In this document: positions 52,415-60,427 of the stretch, piece by piece
Position numbering within the stretch: position 1 is the stretch's first letter
Layout: every line of letters begins with the position of its first letter
NCBI GenBank assembly: GCA_963738575.1
Contig: CAVTWY010000004.1
Coordinates: forward strand, 310,001-374,000
Source: CAVTWY01 sp963738575
Lineage (GTDB): Bacteria > Pseudomonadota > Gammaproteobacteria > Burkholderiales > Burkholderiaceae_C
Length of the DNA stretch: 64,000 nt
Direction of reading: 5' to 3'
Program-made: the position numbers and the translations under genes
Notes under the pieces: generated by a model
What the model saw: the letters and a program-made list of their open reading frames with translations, nothing else
What the model was told of the DNA's origin: nothing
The model's database searches: none

Positions 52415-53284
52415 TTACGCGCTGGGTTCTTGCGCGGCTTTGAGCGCCAACGCCCGGGTGTAAAGGGTGTTTTTGGCCGCGCCAGTGGCCGCCACGGCAA
52501 TCGCAACGGCTTGTTTAACGGGCAACTCGGCCAGCAACGCCAGCAGCAGCGCGTCGTGCGGGTTGGGCTCGTTTTCAACAGGTTCTGACACCACCGCGTG
52601 CAACACCACCACAAACTCACCGCGCACGCGGTTGCTGTCGGCGGCCAACCATTCGGGCAAGGCCTGGGCTGGCATCGTCACCACACTTTCAAACTGTTTG
52701 GTGAGTTCACGCGCCAAGGTGACGGTGCGGCTGGGCGCCAGGGTGGCCAGCTCGGACGCCAGCGCGGCGATGCGGTGGGGGGATTCGTAAAGCACGGTGG
52801 TGGCGGGCCGCGCGGCCAGACGCGTCAAGGCTTGATGCCGCACAGCGCCCTTGGGCGGCGCAAAACCAGCAAAGTAAAACCCGGCGCCATCGCCGTCGTC
52901 GCCGGCCACACTGAGCGCGGCACCCATCGCGGTCACGCCAGGGATGGGCACGCAGCGCACATCGGCAGCACGCAGTGCCGCCACCAGCCGGGCGCCGGGG
53001 TCGGACACCGCTGGCGTGCCAGCGTCGGTGATGAAGGCAAGGCGCTCGCCCAGCTGCAGCCGCGCCAACAAGGCGTCGGCCGCCTCGCGCTCGTTGTGCT
53101 GGTGCACGGCCAGCAGGGGCTTGGTCAAGCCCAGATGCTGCATCAATTGCCCACCCACGCGCGTGTCTTCGCACGCCACCGCGTCAACCAGCCCCAGCAC
53201 GTGGATGGCGCGCAGCGTCAGGTCGGCCAAATTGCCAATGGGTGTGGCCACCACGTACAAGGCACCTTTGGGATACTGCTGCAT
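52415..53284 (-). CDS. rsmI: 16S rRNA 2'-O-ribose C1402 methyltransferase RsmI
   Basis: 289 residues from ATG 53284 (MQQYPKGALYVVATPIGNLA). Motifs FITDAGTPAVSDPGARLV, FAGFAPPKGAVRHQAL and YESPHRIAAL are diagnostic of RsmI, which methylates the ribose of C1402. A TTG at 53342-53344 would add 20 residues and overlap the yraN start; the shorter start matches E. coli spacing. It diverges from yraN as in many bacteria. Confidence 0.92.
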   Translation of the reverse strand: MQQYPKGALYVVATPIGNLADLTLRAIHVLGLVDAVACEDTRVGGQLMQHLGLTKPLLAVHQHNEREAADALLARLQLGERLAFITDAGTPAVSDPGARLVAALRAADVRCVPIPGVTAMGAALSVAGDDGDGAGFYFAGFAPPKGAVRHQALTRLAARPATTVLYESPHRIAALASELATLAPSRTVTLARELTKQFESVVTMPAQALPEWLAADSNRVRGEFVVVLHAVVSEPVENEPNPHDALLLALLAELPVKQAVAIAVAATGAAKNTLYTRALALKAAQEPSA

Positions 53285-53330
53285 GCCAGCGGCCAAGGCG
53301 GCGGCTTGCTGCAGGGTGGAGGCGCGGTGG

Positions 53331-53735
53331 ATGTCGTGGTTCAAAGCAGGTCCAGGCAACAACAAGCCACCAAGCACCGTGGCGCAAGGCGGCGCAGCCG
53401 AAAACTTGGCGCTGCGCCATTTGCAAGGCGAAGGCCTTGGGCTGGTGGCGCGCAATTATCGGGTGGCGCGTGGCCCCAGCGCGCGCGGCGGCGAAGTTGA
53501 CCTGATCATGAAAGACCGCGACGGCACTTTGGTGTTTGTGGAGGTGCGGGCGCGGCGCGGTGCAGCGCACGGCGGCGCAGCTGCCAGCGTCACTTGGGGC
53601 AAGCAGCGCCGGGTGCAACTTGCGGCACAACACTATTTGATGCGCTTTGCCTCACCACCACCCTGCCGGTTTGACGTGGTGGCCATTGATGGCGAAGCGC
53701 TGGAGTGGATCGTGGCGGCATTCGACGCGACTTGA
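53331..53735 (+). CDS. yraN: YraN/UPF0102 nuclease-like protein
   Basis: 134 residues from ATG 53331, with GGAGG nine bases before. The core GGEVDLIMKDRDGTLVFVEV matches the UPF0102 restriction-like fold, containing E, D and ExK-type residues. It is assumed to act on Holliday-like DNA. In E. coli it lies next to diaA and dolP; the same order is kept here. Confidence 0.9.
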   Translation: MSWFKAGPGNNKPPSTVAQGGAAENLALRHLQGEGLGLVARNYRVARGPSARGGEVDLIMKDRDGTLVFVEVRARRGAAHGGAAASVTWGKQRRVQLAAQHYLMRFASPPPCRFDVVAIDGEALEWIVAAFDAT

Positions 53736-53743
53736 CGCGTCGA
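53725..53743. repeat. Direct repeat copy 1 (19 bp)
   Basis: ACGCGACTTGACGCGTCGA covers the last codons and stop of yraN. An identical copy begins 40 bases later at 53765. Confidence 0.8.
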
Positions 53744-53764
53744 ACGCGCCGGCGACAACGCGCC

Positions 53765-53783
53765 ACGCGACTTGACGCGTCGA
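53765..53783. repeat. Direct repeat copy 2 (19 bp)
   Basis: Exact second copy of ACGCGACTTGACGCGTCGA, 76 bases before diaA. Each copy contains the palindrome GACGCGTC, so it may bind a protein or simply be a local duplication. Confidence 0.8.
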
Positions 53784-53858
53784 TCAATCTGTTCGGACCT
53801 ATTGATGTTGAGCGCACGGAACATTTACACACCAACGCCTGTCTTATCATCCACGCCC

Positions 53859-54455
53859 ATGGTTGAACAGCGAATACAGCAACAATTTTTTGAAAGCGCC
53901 GACCTGACGGTGCAGCTTGCCGAATCGCTGGCACGCCCCATCAACGACGCTGCCACGGCCGTCTTGGGGGCCATCACGGCGGGCGGCAAGGTGTTTGCGT
54001 ATGGCAGCGGCGCCAGCACGGCCGACGCGCAAAGGGTGGTGGCCGCGTTGGTGGGGCAGTTTGAGCGCGACCGGCCGGCATTGGCCGCTGTCAATTTGTT
54101 GGGCGACGTGTCGGTGGTGGCGGCCCTGCTGGGCTCTGATTCGATGGCGCACGCTGCCGCCAAGCAATTGCAGGCGCTGGCGGCACCCGAAGACGTGCTG
54201 CTGGTGGTCGTGGCCGACCAGCCGCCCGACTCCATCACGGCGTTGATCGCTGCCGCCCACGACAAAGAAATGGTGGTGGTGGCGTTGACGGGCCGAAGCC
54301 CGGGCGTGGTGGCGCAGGCGCTGGGCGAGGCCGATGTTCACATGGCGGTGGCGCACGAACGCGTCGCACGCATTCAAGAAATTCACGTATTGGCGTTGCA
54401 CTGCTTGTGCGATGCCGTTGATCTGCAACTGATGGGCGAACAGGACCTGACATGA
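53859..54455 (+). CDS. diaA: SIS-domain protein DiaA (GmhA-like)
   Basis: 198 residues from ATG 53859 (MVEQRIQQQFFESADLTVQL). The SIS fold includes GKVFAYGSGASTADAQRVVA and VVALTGRSPGVVAQAL. By context (yraN-diaA-dolP) it is DiaA, which binds DnaA and times replication initiation. Close GmhA (phosphoheptose isomerase) is the alternative. It overlaps dolP by 4 bases. Confidence 0.85.
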   Translation: MVEQRIQQQFFESADLTVQLAESLARPINDAATAVLGAITAGGKVFAYGSGASTADAQRVVAALVGQFERDRPALAAVNLLGDVSVVAALLGSDSMAHAAAKQLQALAAPEDVLLVVVADQPPDSITALIAAAHDKEMVVVALTGRSPGVVAQALGEADVHMAVAHERVARIQEIHVLALHCLCDAVDLQLMGEQDLT

Positions 54456-55105
54456 CCAATCCAACCCCTAGCCACAGCTTCTCCGGCCAACGCGTATGGC
54501 TTGCAACGCTGGTGGCTGCCACCCTGGCCCTTAACAGCGGTTGTGCCGCGCTGCTGTTGGGCGGCGCCGTGGGCACCGTGATGACCGCGTCTGACCGGCG
54601 AAGCACGGGCACACAAATTGAAGACCAGCTGATTGAGTTGAAGGCCCGCAACCGCACGCGCGAGGTGCTGCCCGACAGTGGCAACGTCAGCCTTACCAGC
54701 TACAACCGCGTGTTGTTGCTGACCGGTGAGGTGCCCACCGACACCAACCGCGTGGCGTTGGAAGCCTCGGTGAGCAAAATCGATGGCGTCAAGTCGGTGG
54801 TGAATGAGCTGATCGTGCGCGATGCGTCGACGTTTTCGTCACGCTCCAGCGACACCGTGGTGACCACCAAGGTCAAGGCCACCTTTGCCGAATCGCGCGC
54901 TTTCCCGATCAACGCGGTGAAGATCGTGACCGAGCGCGGCGTGGTTTACCTGATGGGTCGCGTCACCGACACCGAAGGCAACCAAGCCGCTGAATTGGCG
55001 CGCGGCGTGGGTGGGGTGATGAAAGTGGTGAAGGTGTTTGAGCCCATCTCGCAAGCCGAGATCGACGCCCTGAAGCCACCTCCCGAGAAAGCTGCGTCGA
55101 ACTGA
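54452..55105 (+). CDS. dolP: BON-domain outer-membrane lipoprotein DolP/YraP
   Basis: 217 residues (MTNPTPSHSFSGQRVWLATL). The signal ends in a lipobox-like region (LALNSGCAALL), followed by two BON domains (LTGEVPTDTNRVALEASVSK and VYLMGRVTDTEGNQAAELAR). It maintains outer-membrane integrity and affects BAM activity in homologues. Its ATGA overlap with diaA makes it co-translated. Confidence 0.88.
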   Translation: MTNPTPSHSFSGQRVWLATLVAATLALNSGCAALLLGGAVGTVMTASDRRSTGTQIEDQLIELKARNRTREVLPDSGNVSLTSYNRVLLLTGEVPTDTNRVALEASVSKIDGVKSVVNELIVRDASTFSSRSSDTVVTTKVKATFAESRAFPINAVKIVTERGVVYLMGRVTDTEGNQAAELARGVGGVMKVVKVFEPISQAEIDALKPPPEKAASN

Positions 55106-55162
55106 CCGGCGCTTTGCGCGGCTTGGCGCGACGGTCACTCGACCGCCCGGCGCGCCCTGCCT

Positions 55163-56062
55163 TCAACCCAAGCGCTTGATCAAGCTCGACGTGTCCCAGC
55201 GCTGACCGCCCTGCGCTTGCACATCAGCGTAGAACTGGTCCACCAGCGCGGTGACGGGGAGCCGGGCGCCGTTGTGCCGTGCCTCGTCCAGCACCAGACC
55301 CAGGTCTTTGCGCATCCAGTCAACGGCAAAACCAAAGTCAAACTTGCCGTCCACCATGGTTTTGCCGCGGTTGTCCATCTGCCAACTTTGCGCGGCGCCT
55401 TTGCCAATCACGTCCAAGACTTGCTTCATGTCGAGGCCGGCCTTCTGGCCAAAGGCGATGGCTTCGGACAAGCCTTGCACCAAACCGGCAATGCAAATCT
55501 GATTGACCATTTTGGCGAGTTGGCCGGCGCCCGCGACCCCCAGCAGGGTGACGGCACGCGAGTACGCCATGGCCACAGGCTTCATGGACTCAAACGCCGC
55601 TGACTCGCCGCCGCACATCACCGTCAGGGCACCATTCACGGCGCCTGCTTGGCCGCCCGACACGGGGGCGTCGACAAAGTGCACGCCCAAGGCTTGCGCG
55701 GCAGCACTCAGCTCACGTGCCACGTTGGCCGATGCGGTGGTGTGATCGACAAAAACGGCGCCGCGCTTCATGCCTGCCAAGGCGCCCTCTTGGCCCAGGG
55801 TGATGCCGCGGATGTCGTCGTCATTGCCCACACACGCAAAAACAAAGTCGGCGTTGGCGGCTGCGGCGTGGGGCGTGGCTGCATGGCGGCCGCCATGGTC
55901 TCGGCCCCAAGCTTCGGCTTTGCTGAGGGTGCGGTTGTAGACCGTCACGGTATGGCCGGCGGCGGCCAGATGCGCGGCCATCGGGCCGCCCATCACGCCG
56001 AGGCCAAGAAACGCCACGTGGCGCGACGGGGTGGGTTCGTAGGTGCGGGTGGGTGTGTTCAT
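55163..56062 (-). CDS. 3-hydroxyisobutyrate dehydrogenase-like / tartronate semialdehyde reductase
   Basis: 299 residues. NAD(P)-binding VAFLGLGVMGGPMAAHLAAA, catalytic-type VDAPVSGGQAGAVNGALTVM, and the Lys of AGQLAKMVNQICIAG (GxxxKxxxN) define the beta-hydroxyacid dehydrogenase family. The substrate is not determined: 3-hydroxyisobutyrate, tartronate semialdehyde or a similar acid. Confidence 0.88.
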   Translation of the reverse strand: MNTPTRTYEPTPSRHVAFLGLGVMGGPMAAHLAAAGHTVTVYNRTLSKAEAWGRDHGGRHAATPHAAAANADFVFACVGNDDDIRGITLGQEGALAGMKRGAVFVDHTTASANVARELSAAAQALGVHFVDAPVSGGQAGAVNGALTVMCGGESAAFESMKPVAMAYSRAVTLLGVAGAGQLAKMVNQICIAGLVQGLSEAIAFGQKAGLDMKQVLDVIGKGAAQSWQMDNRGKTMVDGKFDFGFAVDWMRKDLGLVLDEARHNGARLPVTALVDQFYADVQAQGGQRWDTSSLIKRLG

Positions 56063-56098
56063 GGCCTCTACTGTGCCATGAAGTGGGTCAACCCGTCG

Positions 56099-57235
56099 TC
56101 AAGCGATCGTCAGGTGCTCGGTTCCAGCGGTCAAGTCGGAGTTGCGTGAGCGCTGGCTGTTGAGCTTGATGTTGAGCCGCAAGTCGTTGACCGAATCGGC
56201 GTTGCGCAGCGCGTCTTCGTAGGTGACGAGGTTGCCCTCGTACAAGTCAAACAGCGCTTGGTCAAAGGTTTGCATGCCCAACTCGCGCGAGCGCTTCATC
56301 AACTCTTTGATCTCACCTACTTCGCCCTTGAAGATCATGTCGGCCACCAGCGGCGTGTTGAGCATGACCTCAACGGCAGCCACACGGCCCTTGCCTTCTT
56401 GGCGTGGCAACAAGCGCTGCGACACCATGCCTTTGAGGTTGAGCGACAAATCCATCAGCAACTGGGCGCGACGCTCTTCAGGGAAGAAGTTGATGATGCG
56501 GTCCAAAGCCTGGTTGGTGCTGTTGGCGTGCAGCGTGGCCACGCACAGGTGGCCGGTTTCGGCAAACGCCACCGCGTGGTCCATCGTGTCGCGGTCTCGG
56601 ATCTCGCCCATCAAGATCACGTCGGGTGCTTGGCGCAGGGTGTTCTTGAGGGCAGCTTCCCAGCCTTCGGTGTCCACCCCAACTTCGCGCTGCGTGATGA
56701 TGCAGTTTTTGTGAGGGTGCACAAACTCGACCGGGTCTTCGATGGTGATGATGTGGCCAAACGAGTTTTCGTTGCGGTAGTCAACCAGGGCTGCCAATGA
56801 TGTTGATTTGCCCGAGCCCGTGGCGCCCACAAAAATCACCAAGCCACGCTTGGTCATGGCCACGTCCTTCAGCACCGACGGCAACTTGAGGCTCTCGATG
56901 GTGGGGATGGTTTGTGGGATGGTTCGCATCACCAAACCCACACAGCCCTGCTGCATGAAGGCGTTGACACGGAAGCGACCGATGCCACCGGGCGCCACAG
57001 CAAAGTTGCACTCTTTGGTGCGCTCAAACTCGGCTGCCTGCTTGTCGTTCATGATGGCGCGAGCCAAGGCAAGCGTATGCTGGCCCGTGAGCGGCTGCGG
57101 CGACACCTTGGTGACCTTGCCGTCCACTTTGATGGCGGGCGGAAAGTCGGCCGTCAAGAACAAGTCAGAGCCGTTGCGCGACACCATGAGGCGCAGCAAG
57201 TCGCTGATGAATTTAGAGGCTTGATCGCGTTCCAT
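56099..57235 (-). CDS. pilU: Type IV pilus retraction ATPase PilU
   Basis: 378 residues from ATG 57235 (MERDQASKFISDLLRLMVSR). Walker A VGATGSGKSTSLAAL, Walker B VILMGEIRDRDTM and the HLCVATLHANS segment are intact. PilU helps PilT pull pili in. It is the last gene of the pilT-cNMP-pilU run. Confidence 0.93.
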   Translation of the reverse strand: MERDQASKFISDLLRLMVSRNGSDLFLTADFPPAIKVDGKVTKVSPQPLTGQHTLALARAIMNDKQAAEFERTKECNFAVAPGGIGRFRVNAFMQQGCVGLVMRTIPQTIPTIESLKLPSVLKDVAMTKRGLVIFVGATGSGKSTSLAALVDYRNENSFGHIITIEDPVEFVHPHKNCIITQREVGVDTEGWEAALKNTLRQAPDVILMGEIRDRDTMDHAVAFAETGHLCVATLHANSTNQALDRIINFFPEERRAQLLMDLSLNLKGMVSQRLLPRQEGKGRVAAVEVMLNTPLVADMIFKGEVGEIKELMKRSRELGMQTFDQALFDLYEGNLVTYEDALRNADSVNDLRLNIKLNSQRSRNSDLTAGTEHLTIA

Positions 57236-57267
57236 GGTCAAAGGGCTTTCGAGAAGAATCGATAAAA

Positions 57268-57906
57268 CTAGCGGCGCACCAGCAGCGCCGTGAGTCGGGT
57301 GCTGACGTAGCGCAGGCGCAGCGACATGCGTCGCGCCAGCATGGTGACCAGGGCCAAGCCGATGCGGGGGTGGTCGCGCATCAGCCGGTCGAGCGACGCG
57401 GCGTCAAGCACGGCCATGCGGGTGGTTTTGAGTGTGGTGCAGGTGGAGAAGCGCGGCCCGGCGTCCAACAGTGACATTTCGCCCAGCACGTCGCCCTTGC
57501 GCGATTCACCCAGATTGACGCGGTCGCCCCACAGCTGCACACGGTCAACGGCCACCAGCCCGTCGAGCACGATCAACAAGTAGTCGCCCCGTTCGTCCTG
57601 CGTCATCAGCTCGCGGCCACTGACCACGCTGGCAAACTGAAAGCTCTGCAAAAGGGTATCGAGTTCGGCGCGCGACAGCTCGACCGCCGGGGCGTCGGTG
57701 TTGATGATCTGCTCAAGCAGCAGCCGCCCTTCGGCGCGATCAATGGTTTGTGCGTCGATGGTGGTGGCGCGGTCAGGCCATGACGCGCGAGGTGTCGGTG
57801 AATCTTCGCGCTCGTCAAACATCGAACTGAAAAACCCGCTGGCGCTTCCGCTGTCCGCTGCGGCGGCGGGAACACCCGTGCGCATGCGGTTGAGCAGTCG
57901 CCTCAC
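57268..57906 (-). CDS. Cyclic-nucleotide-binding domain protein
   Basis: 212 residues from GTG 57906, preceded by GAGG; ATG 57885 is an alternative. A CRP-like cNMP pocket lies in GDYLLIVLDGLVAVDRV and GESRKGDVLGEMSLLDAGPR (GEMSLL-type phosphate loop). No DNA-binding domain follows. It sits between pilT and pilU, which suggests a link between a cyclic nucleotide and pilus retraction; it has no signal peptide. Confidence 0.8.
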   Translation of the reverse strand: MRRLLNRMRTGVPAAAADSGSASGFFSSMFDEREDSPTPRASWPDRATTIDAQTIDRAEGRLLLEQIINTDAPAVELSRAELDTLLQSFQFASVVSGRELMTQDERGDYLLIVLDGLVAVDRVQLWGDRVNLGESRKGDVLGEMSLLDAGPRFSTCTTLKTTRMAVLDAASLDRLMRDHPRIGLALVTMLARRMSLRLRYVSTRLTALLVRR

Positions 57907-57938
57907 GCCAAGCCTCGGAGGTGCATGTGCATCGTGCG

Positions 57939-58982
57939 TCAGCCCAAGAAGTTTTCGGGGAACTTGGCGTGGGCGCGGGCTTCGGCCGGCGACACCACGT
58001 TGCGACGCACCAAGTCGGTTAGGCACTGGTCGAGTGTTTGCATGCCCATGCCTTGGCCGGTTTGGATGGCCGAGTACATCTGCGCAATTTTGTTTTCGCG
58101 GATCAGGTTTCGGATGGCTGCGTTGCCCAGCATGATCTCGTGTGCCGCCACGCGGCCGGTGCCGTCTTTGAGCTTGCACAGCGACTGCGAGATCACGGCA
58201 ATCAGTGACTCCGACAACATGGCGCGCACCATGTCTTTTTCGGCAGCGGGGAACACGTCCACCACGCGGTCGATCGTTTTGGCGGCGCTGGACGTGTGCA
58301 GGGTGCCAAACACCAAGTGGCCCGTTTCGGCGGCTGTCAAAGCCAGGCGAATGGTTTCCAGGTCGCGCATCTCACCCACCAAAATGGCGTCGGGGTCTTC
58401 GCGCAGCGCCGAGCGCAGGGCGTTGGAGAAGCTGAGGGTGTGCGGCCCCACCTCGCGCTGGTTGACCAAACACTTTTTGCTTTCGTGCACAAATTCGATC
58501 GGGTCTTCAACCGTCAGAATGTGGCCGTACTCGCTCTCGTTCAAGTGGTTCACCATGCCTGCCAAGGTGGTGGACTTGCCCGACCCCGTGGGGCCCGTGA
58601 CCAGCACCAGACCACGGGGGCGCATGGCGAGCTCGCCAAACACTTTGGGGGCGGCCAGTTGCTCAAGCGTTAGGATTTTGCTGGGAATGGTCCGAAACAC
58701 CGCGCCAGCGCCGCGGTTTTGGTTGAAAGCGTTGACACGAAAACGCGCCAAGCCTTGGATCTCGAACGAAAAGTCACATTCAAGCGTGTCTTCGTAGTTC
58801 TTGCGCTGCGAGTCGCTCATGATGTCGTACACCATGCCGTGCACGTCTTTGTGCTCCAGCGGGTCGACGTTGATGCGGCGCACGTCACCGTGCACGCGAA
58901 TCATCGGCGGCAGGCCGGCTGACAAGTGCAAGTCCGAAGCCTTGTTTTTGACCGAGAAAGCGAGCAGTTGGGTGATGTCCAT
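57939..58982 (-). CDS. pilT: Type IV pilus retraction ATPase PilT
   Basis: 347 residues from ATG 58982 (MDITQLLAFSVKNKASDLHL). Walker A VTGPTGSGKSTTLAGM, Asp box ILTVEDPIEFVH, Walker B AILVGEMRDLETI and the His box HLVFGTLHTSSAAKTIDR match PilT at full length. It depolymerises pili for twitching motility and DNA uptake. Confidence 0.96.
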   Translation of the reverse strand: MDITQLLAFSVKNKASDLHLSAGLPPMIRVHGDVRRINVDPLEHKDVHGMVYDIMSDSQRKNYEDTLECDFSFEIQGLARFRVNAFNQNRGAGAVFRTIPSKILTLEQLAAPKVFGELAMRPRGLVLVTGPTGSGKSTTLAGMVNHLNESEYGHILTVEDPIEFVHESKKCLVNQREVGPHTLSFSNALRSALREDPDAILVGEMRDLETIRLALTAAETGHLVFGTLHTSSAAKTIDRVVDVFPAAEKDMVRAMLSESLIAVISQSLCKLKDGTGRVAAHEIMLGNAAIRNLIRENKIAQMYSAIQTGQGMGMQTLDQCLTDLVRRNVVSPAEARAHAKFPENFLG

Positions 58983-59021
58983 GGATTTTTGTGAGGCGCG
59001 GTGAGATACGCTCAAGCCATT

Positions 59022-59732
59022 ATGTCGAGCATTTCCGCGAAGTTACAACAAGTGGGTGGCCGCATCGCTGCAGCTTGTGCCGCCACGCGACGCCCCGTGC
59101 AAAGCGTCACGCTGTTGGCTGTGAGTAAGACGCAACCCAGCGACGCCGTTCGCGAGGCTTTTGCTGCGGGGCAGCATTGTTTTGGCGAAAACTACGTGCA
59201 AGAAGCCTTGGCCAAGCAAGCCGACTTGGTGGACTTGCGCCCGCGCATCGAGTGGCACCTGATCGGACCCCTGCAAAGCAACAAAACCCGAGCCGTGGCC
59301 GAGGCTTTTGACTGGGTGCACACCGTGGACAGGCTCAAGGTTGCCGAGCGGCTGTCGGCGCAGCGCCCAGCGTGGTTGGCGCCGATTAACGTGTGCCTTC
59401 AGGTCAATGTCAGCGGCGAAGCCAGCAAAAGTGGTTTGCTGCCGAAGGATGTGCCAGCTGCGGCGGCGGCAGTGGCCCAGCTACCGCGCCTGGCCTTGCG
59501 CGGCCTGATGTCGATCCCCGAACCCACGGATGACCTGGCCGAGCAGCGACGCCAACACCACACGCTGGCGGCCCTGCTGGCCAGCTTGCGGCTGCTGCCG
59601 GGTTTGGCGAACCTCGACACACTGTCGATGGGCATGAGCGGCGATTTGGAGGCCGCCATCGCTGAAGGCTCAACCATGGTGCGGATCGGCACCGCCATTT
59701 TTGGGGCGCGGGCAATCGGCGCCAACCATTGA
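59022..59732 (+). CDS. PLP homeostasis protein YggS (PLPBP)
   Basis: 236 residues from ATG 59022. The PLP Lys is in LLAVSKTQPSDAVREA, and FGENYVQEALAKQ, EWHLIGPLQSNKTRAVAE and LSMGMSGDLEAAIAEGSTMV are family blocks. It regulates free pyridoxal phosphate. It diverges from pilT, its usual neighbour in many genomes. Confidence 0.94.
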   Translation: MSSISAKLQQVGGRIAAACAATRRPVQSVTLLAVSKTQPSDAVREAFAAGQHCFGENYVQEALAKQADLVDLRPRIEWHLIGPLQSNKTRAVAEAFDWVHTVDRLKVAERLSAQRPAWLAPINVCLQVNVSGEASKSGLLPKDVPAAAAAVAQLPRLALRGLMSIPEPTDDLAEQRRQHHTLAALLASLRLLPGLANLDTLSMGMSGDLEAAIAEGSTMVRIGTAIFGARAIGANH

Positions 59733-59778
59733 ACAGTCTGTGACGTTTCTGCTTCGCCGCGGCCGCATTGATGTCCAA

Positions 59779-59928
59779 CTGACGCTGACAAAGCAGGCAA
59801 TATCCGCCGTGGATGCTACAGACCTCCTGAACGTGTCTCGCCCATTGGTCATCAAGGAAATCGAATCCACGCGTTTGGCTTGCCCGATGGTCGGAAGCAA
59901 CCGTCGCATCGCGTCCGACAAGACCTAG
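59779..59928 (+). pseudogene. Degraded excisionase-type HTH antitoxin fragment
   Basis: The frame contains ISAVDATDLLNVSRPLVIKE followed by MVGSNRRIASDKT, close to the AADLLNVSRP-HRRI helix-turn-helix of antitoxins that partner PIN toxins. Only about 50 codons remain and there is no proper start or toxin. It lies just before the DUF4011 gene and marks old insertion activity. Confidence 0.5.
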
Positions 59929-60427
59929 GGTTGCGCATCCAAAGTCCGGATCGATCAGAAGGTTAATTTGAGGCGTATGGCAGGCAACGTGCGCGAGCTT
60001 TGCTTGGACAGTTAAGTTAAGGTGACTTTCCAGAGAGCGCCATGTCGACAGCCTTGCAACGGGGCGGTCGTCGCCGCCGAAGCTATCGGGCAGCGCTGAT
60101 ACGGCTGGGTACGCTGACTGCAGCTTCACGGAAACCTTAACTACTTTCCAGAACTTGGGCTCGCGCTGTTTGGCATCCAAGCCATTCACCGCGAAGATTC
60201 TCTGATTGCTCAGACAGATTTTGAACCTCTGCGCATGTTGGCGGTGGCCGCGTTGATCTAACGCACCGGTGGTGACGCCTTTTTGGCCGTGTGGTGGGTG
60301 TGTAACCTAAATCAACGCAATGGAATGGTAGCTGCCGACCCAGGGCTCGGTAATGCAACAGCCTTGCGCTTTCACGGTTTGCAAAAAACTACGACCGGGT
60401 TACATTGCGCAGAACGGAGGCGGCGAG
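59929..60427. other. Intergenic region before the DUF4011 gene
   Basis: No convincing gene on either strand. The inverted pair GTTAAGGT (near 60015) and ACCTTAAC (near 60135) and two ACTTTCCAGA copies might be ends of a lost mobile element, but they match no family I know. A GGAGG ribosome site lies at 60416-60420. Confidence 0.5.

Noticed and set aside
59410..60189. 259-codon minus-strand frame over yggS and the following gap
   Set aside because: The part over yggS is plainly antisense. The remaining 80 or so residues resemble no family I know.
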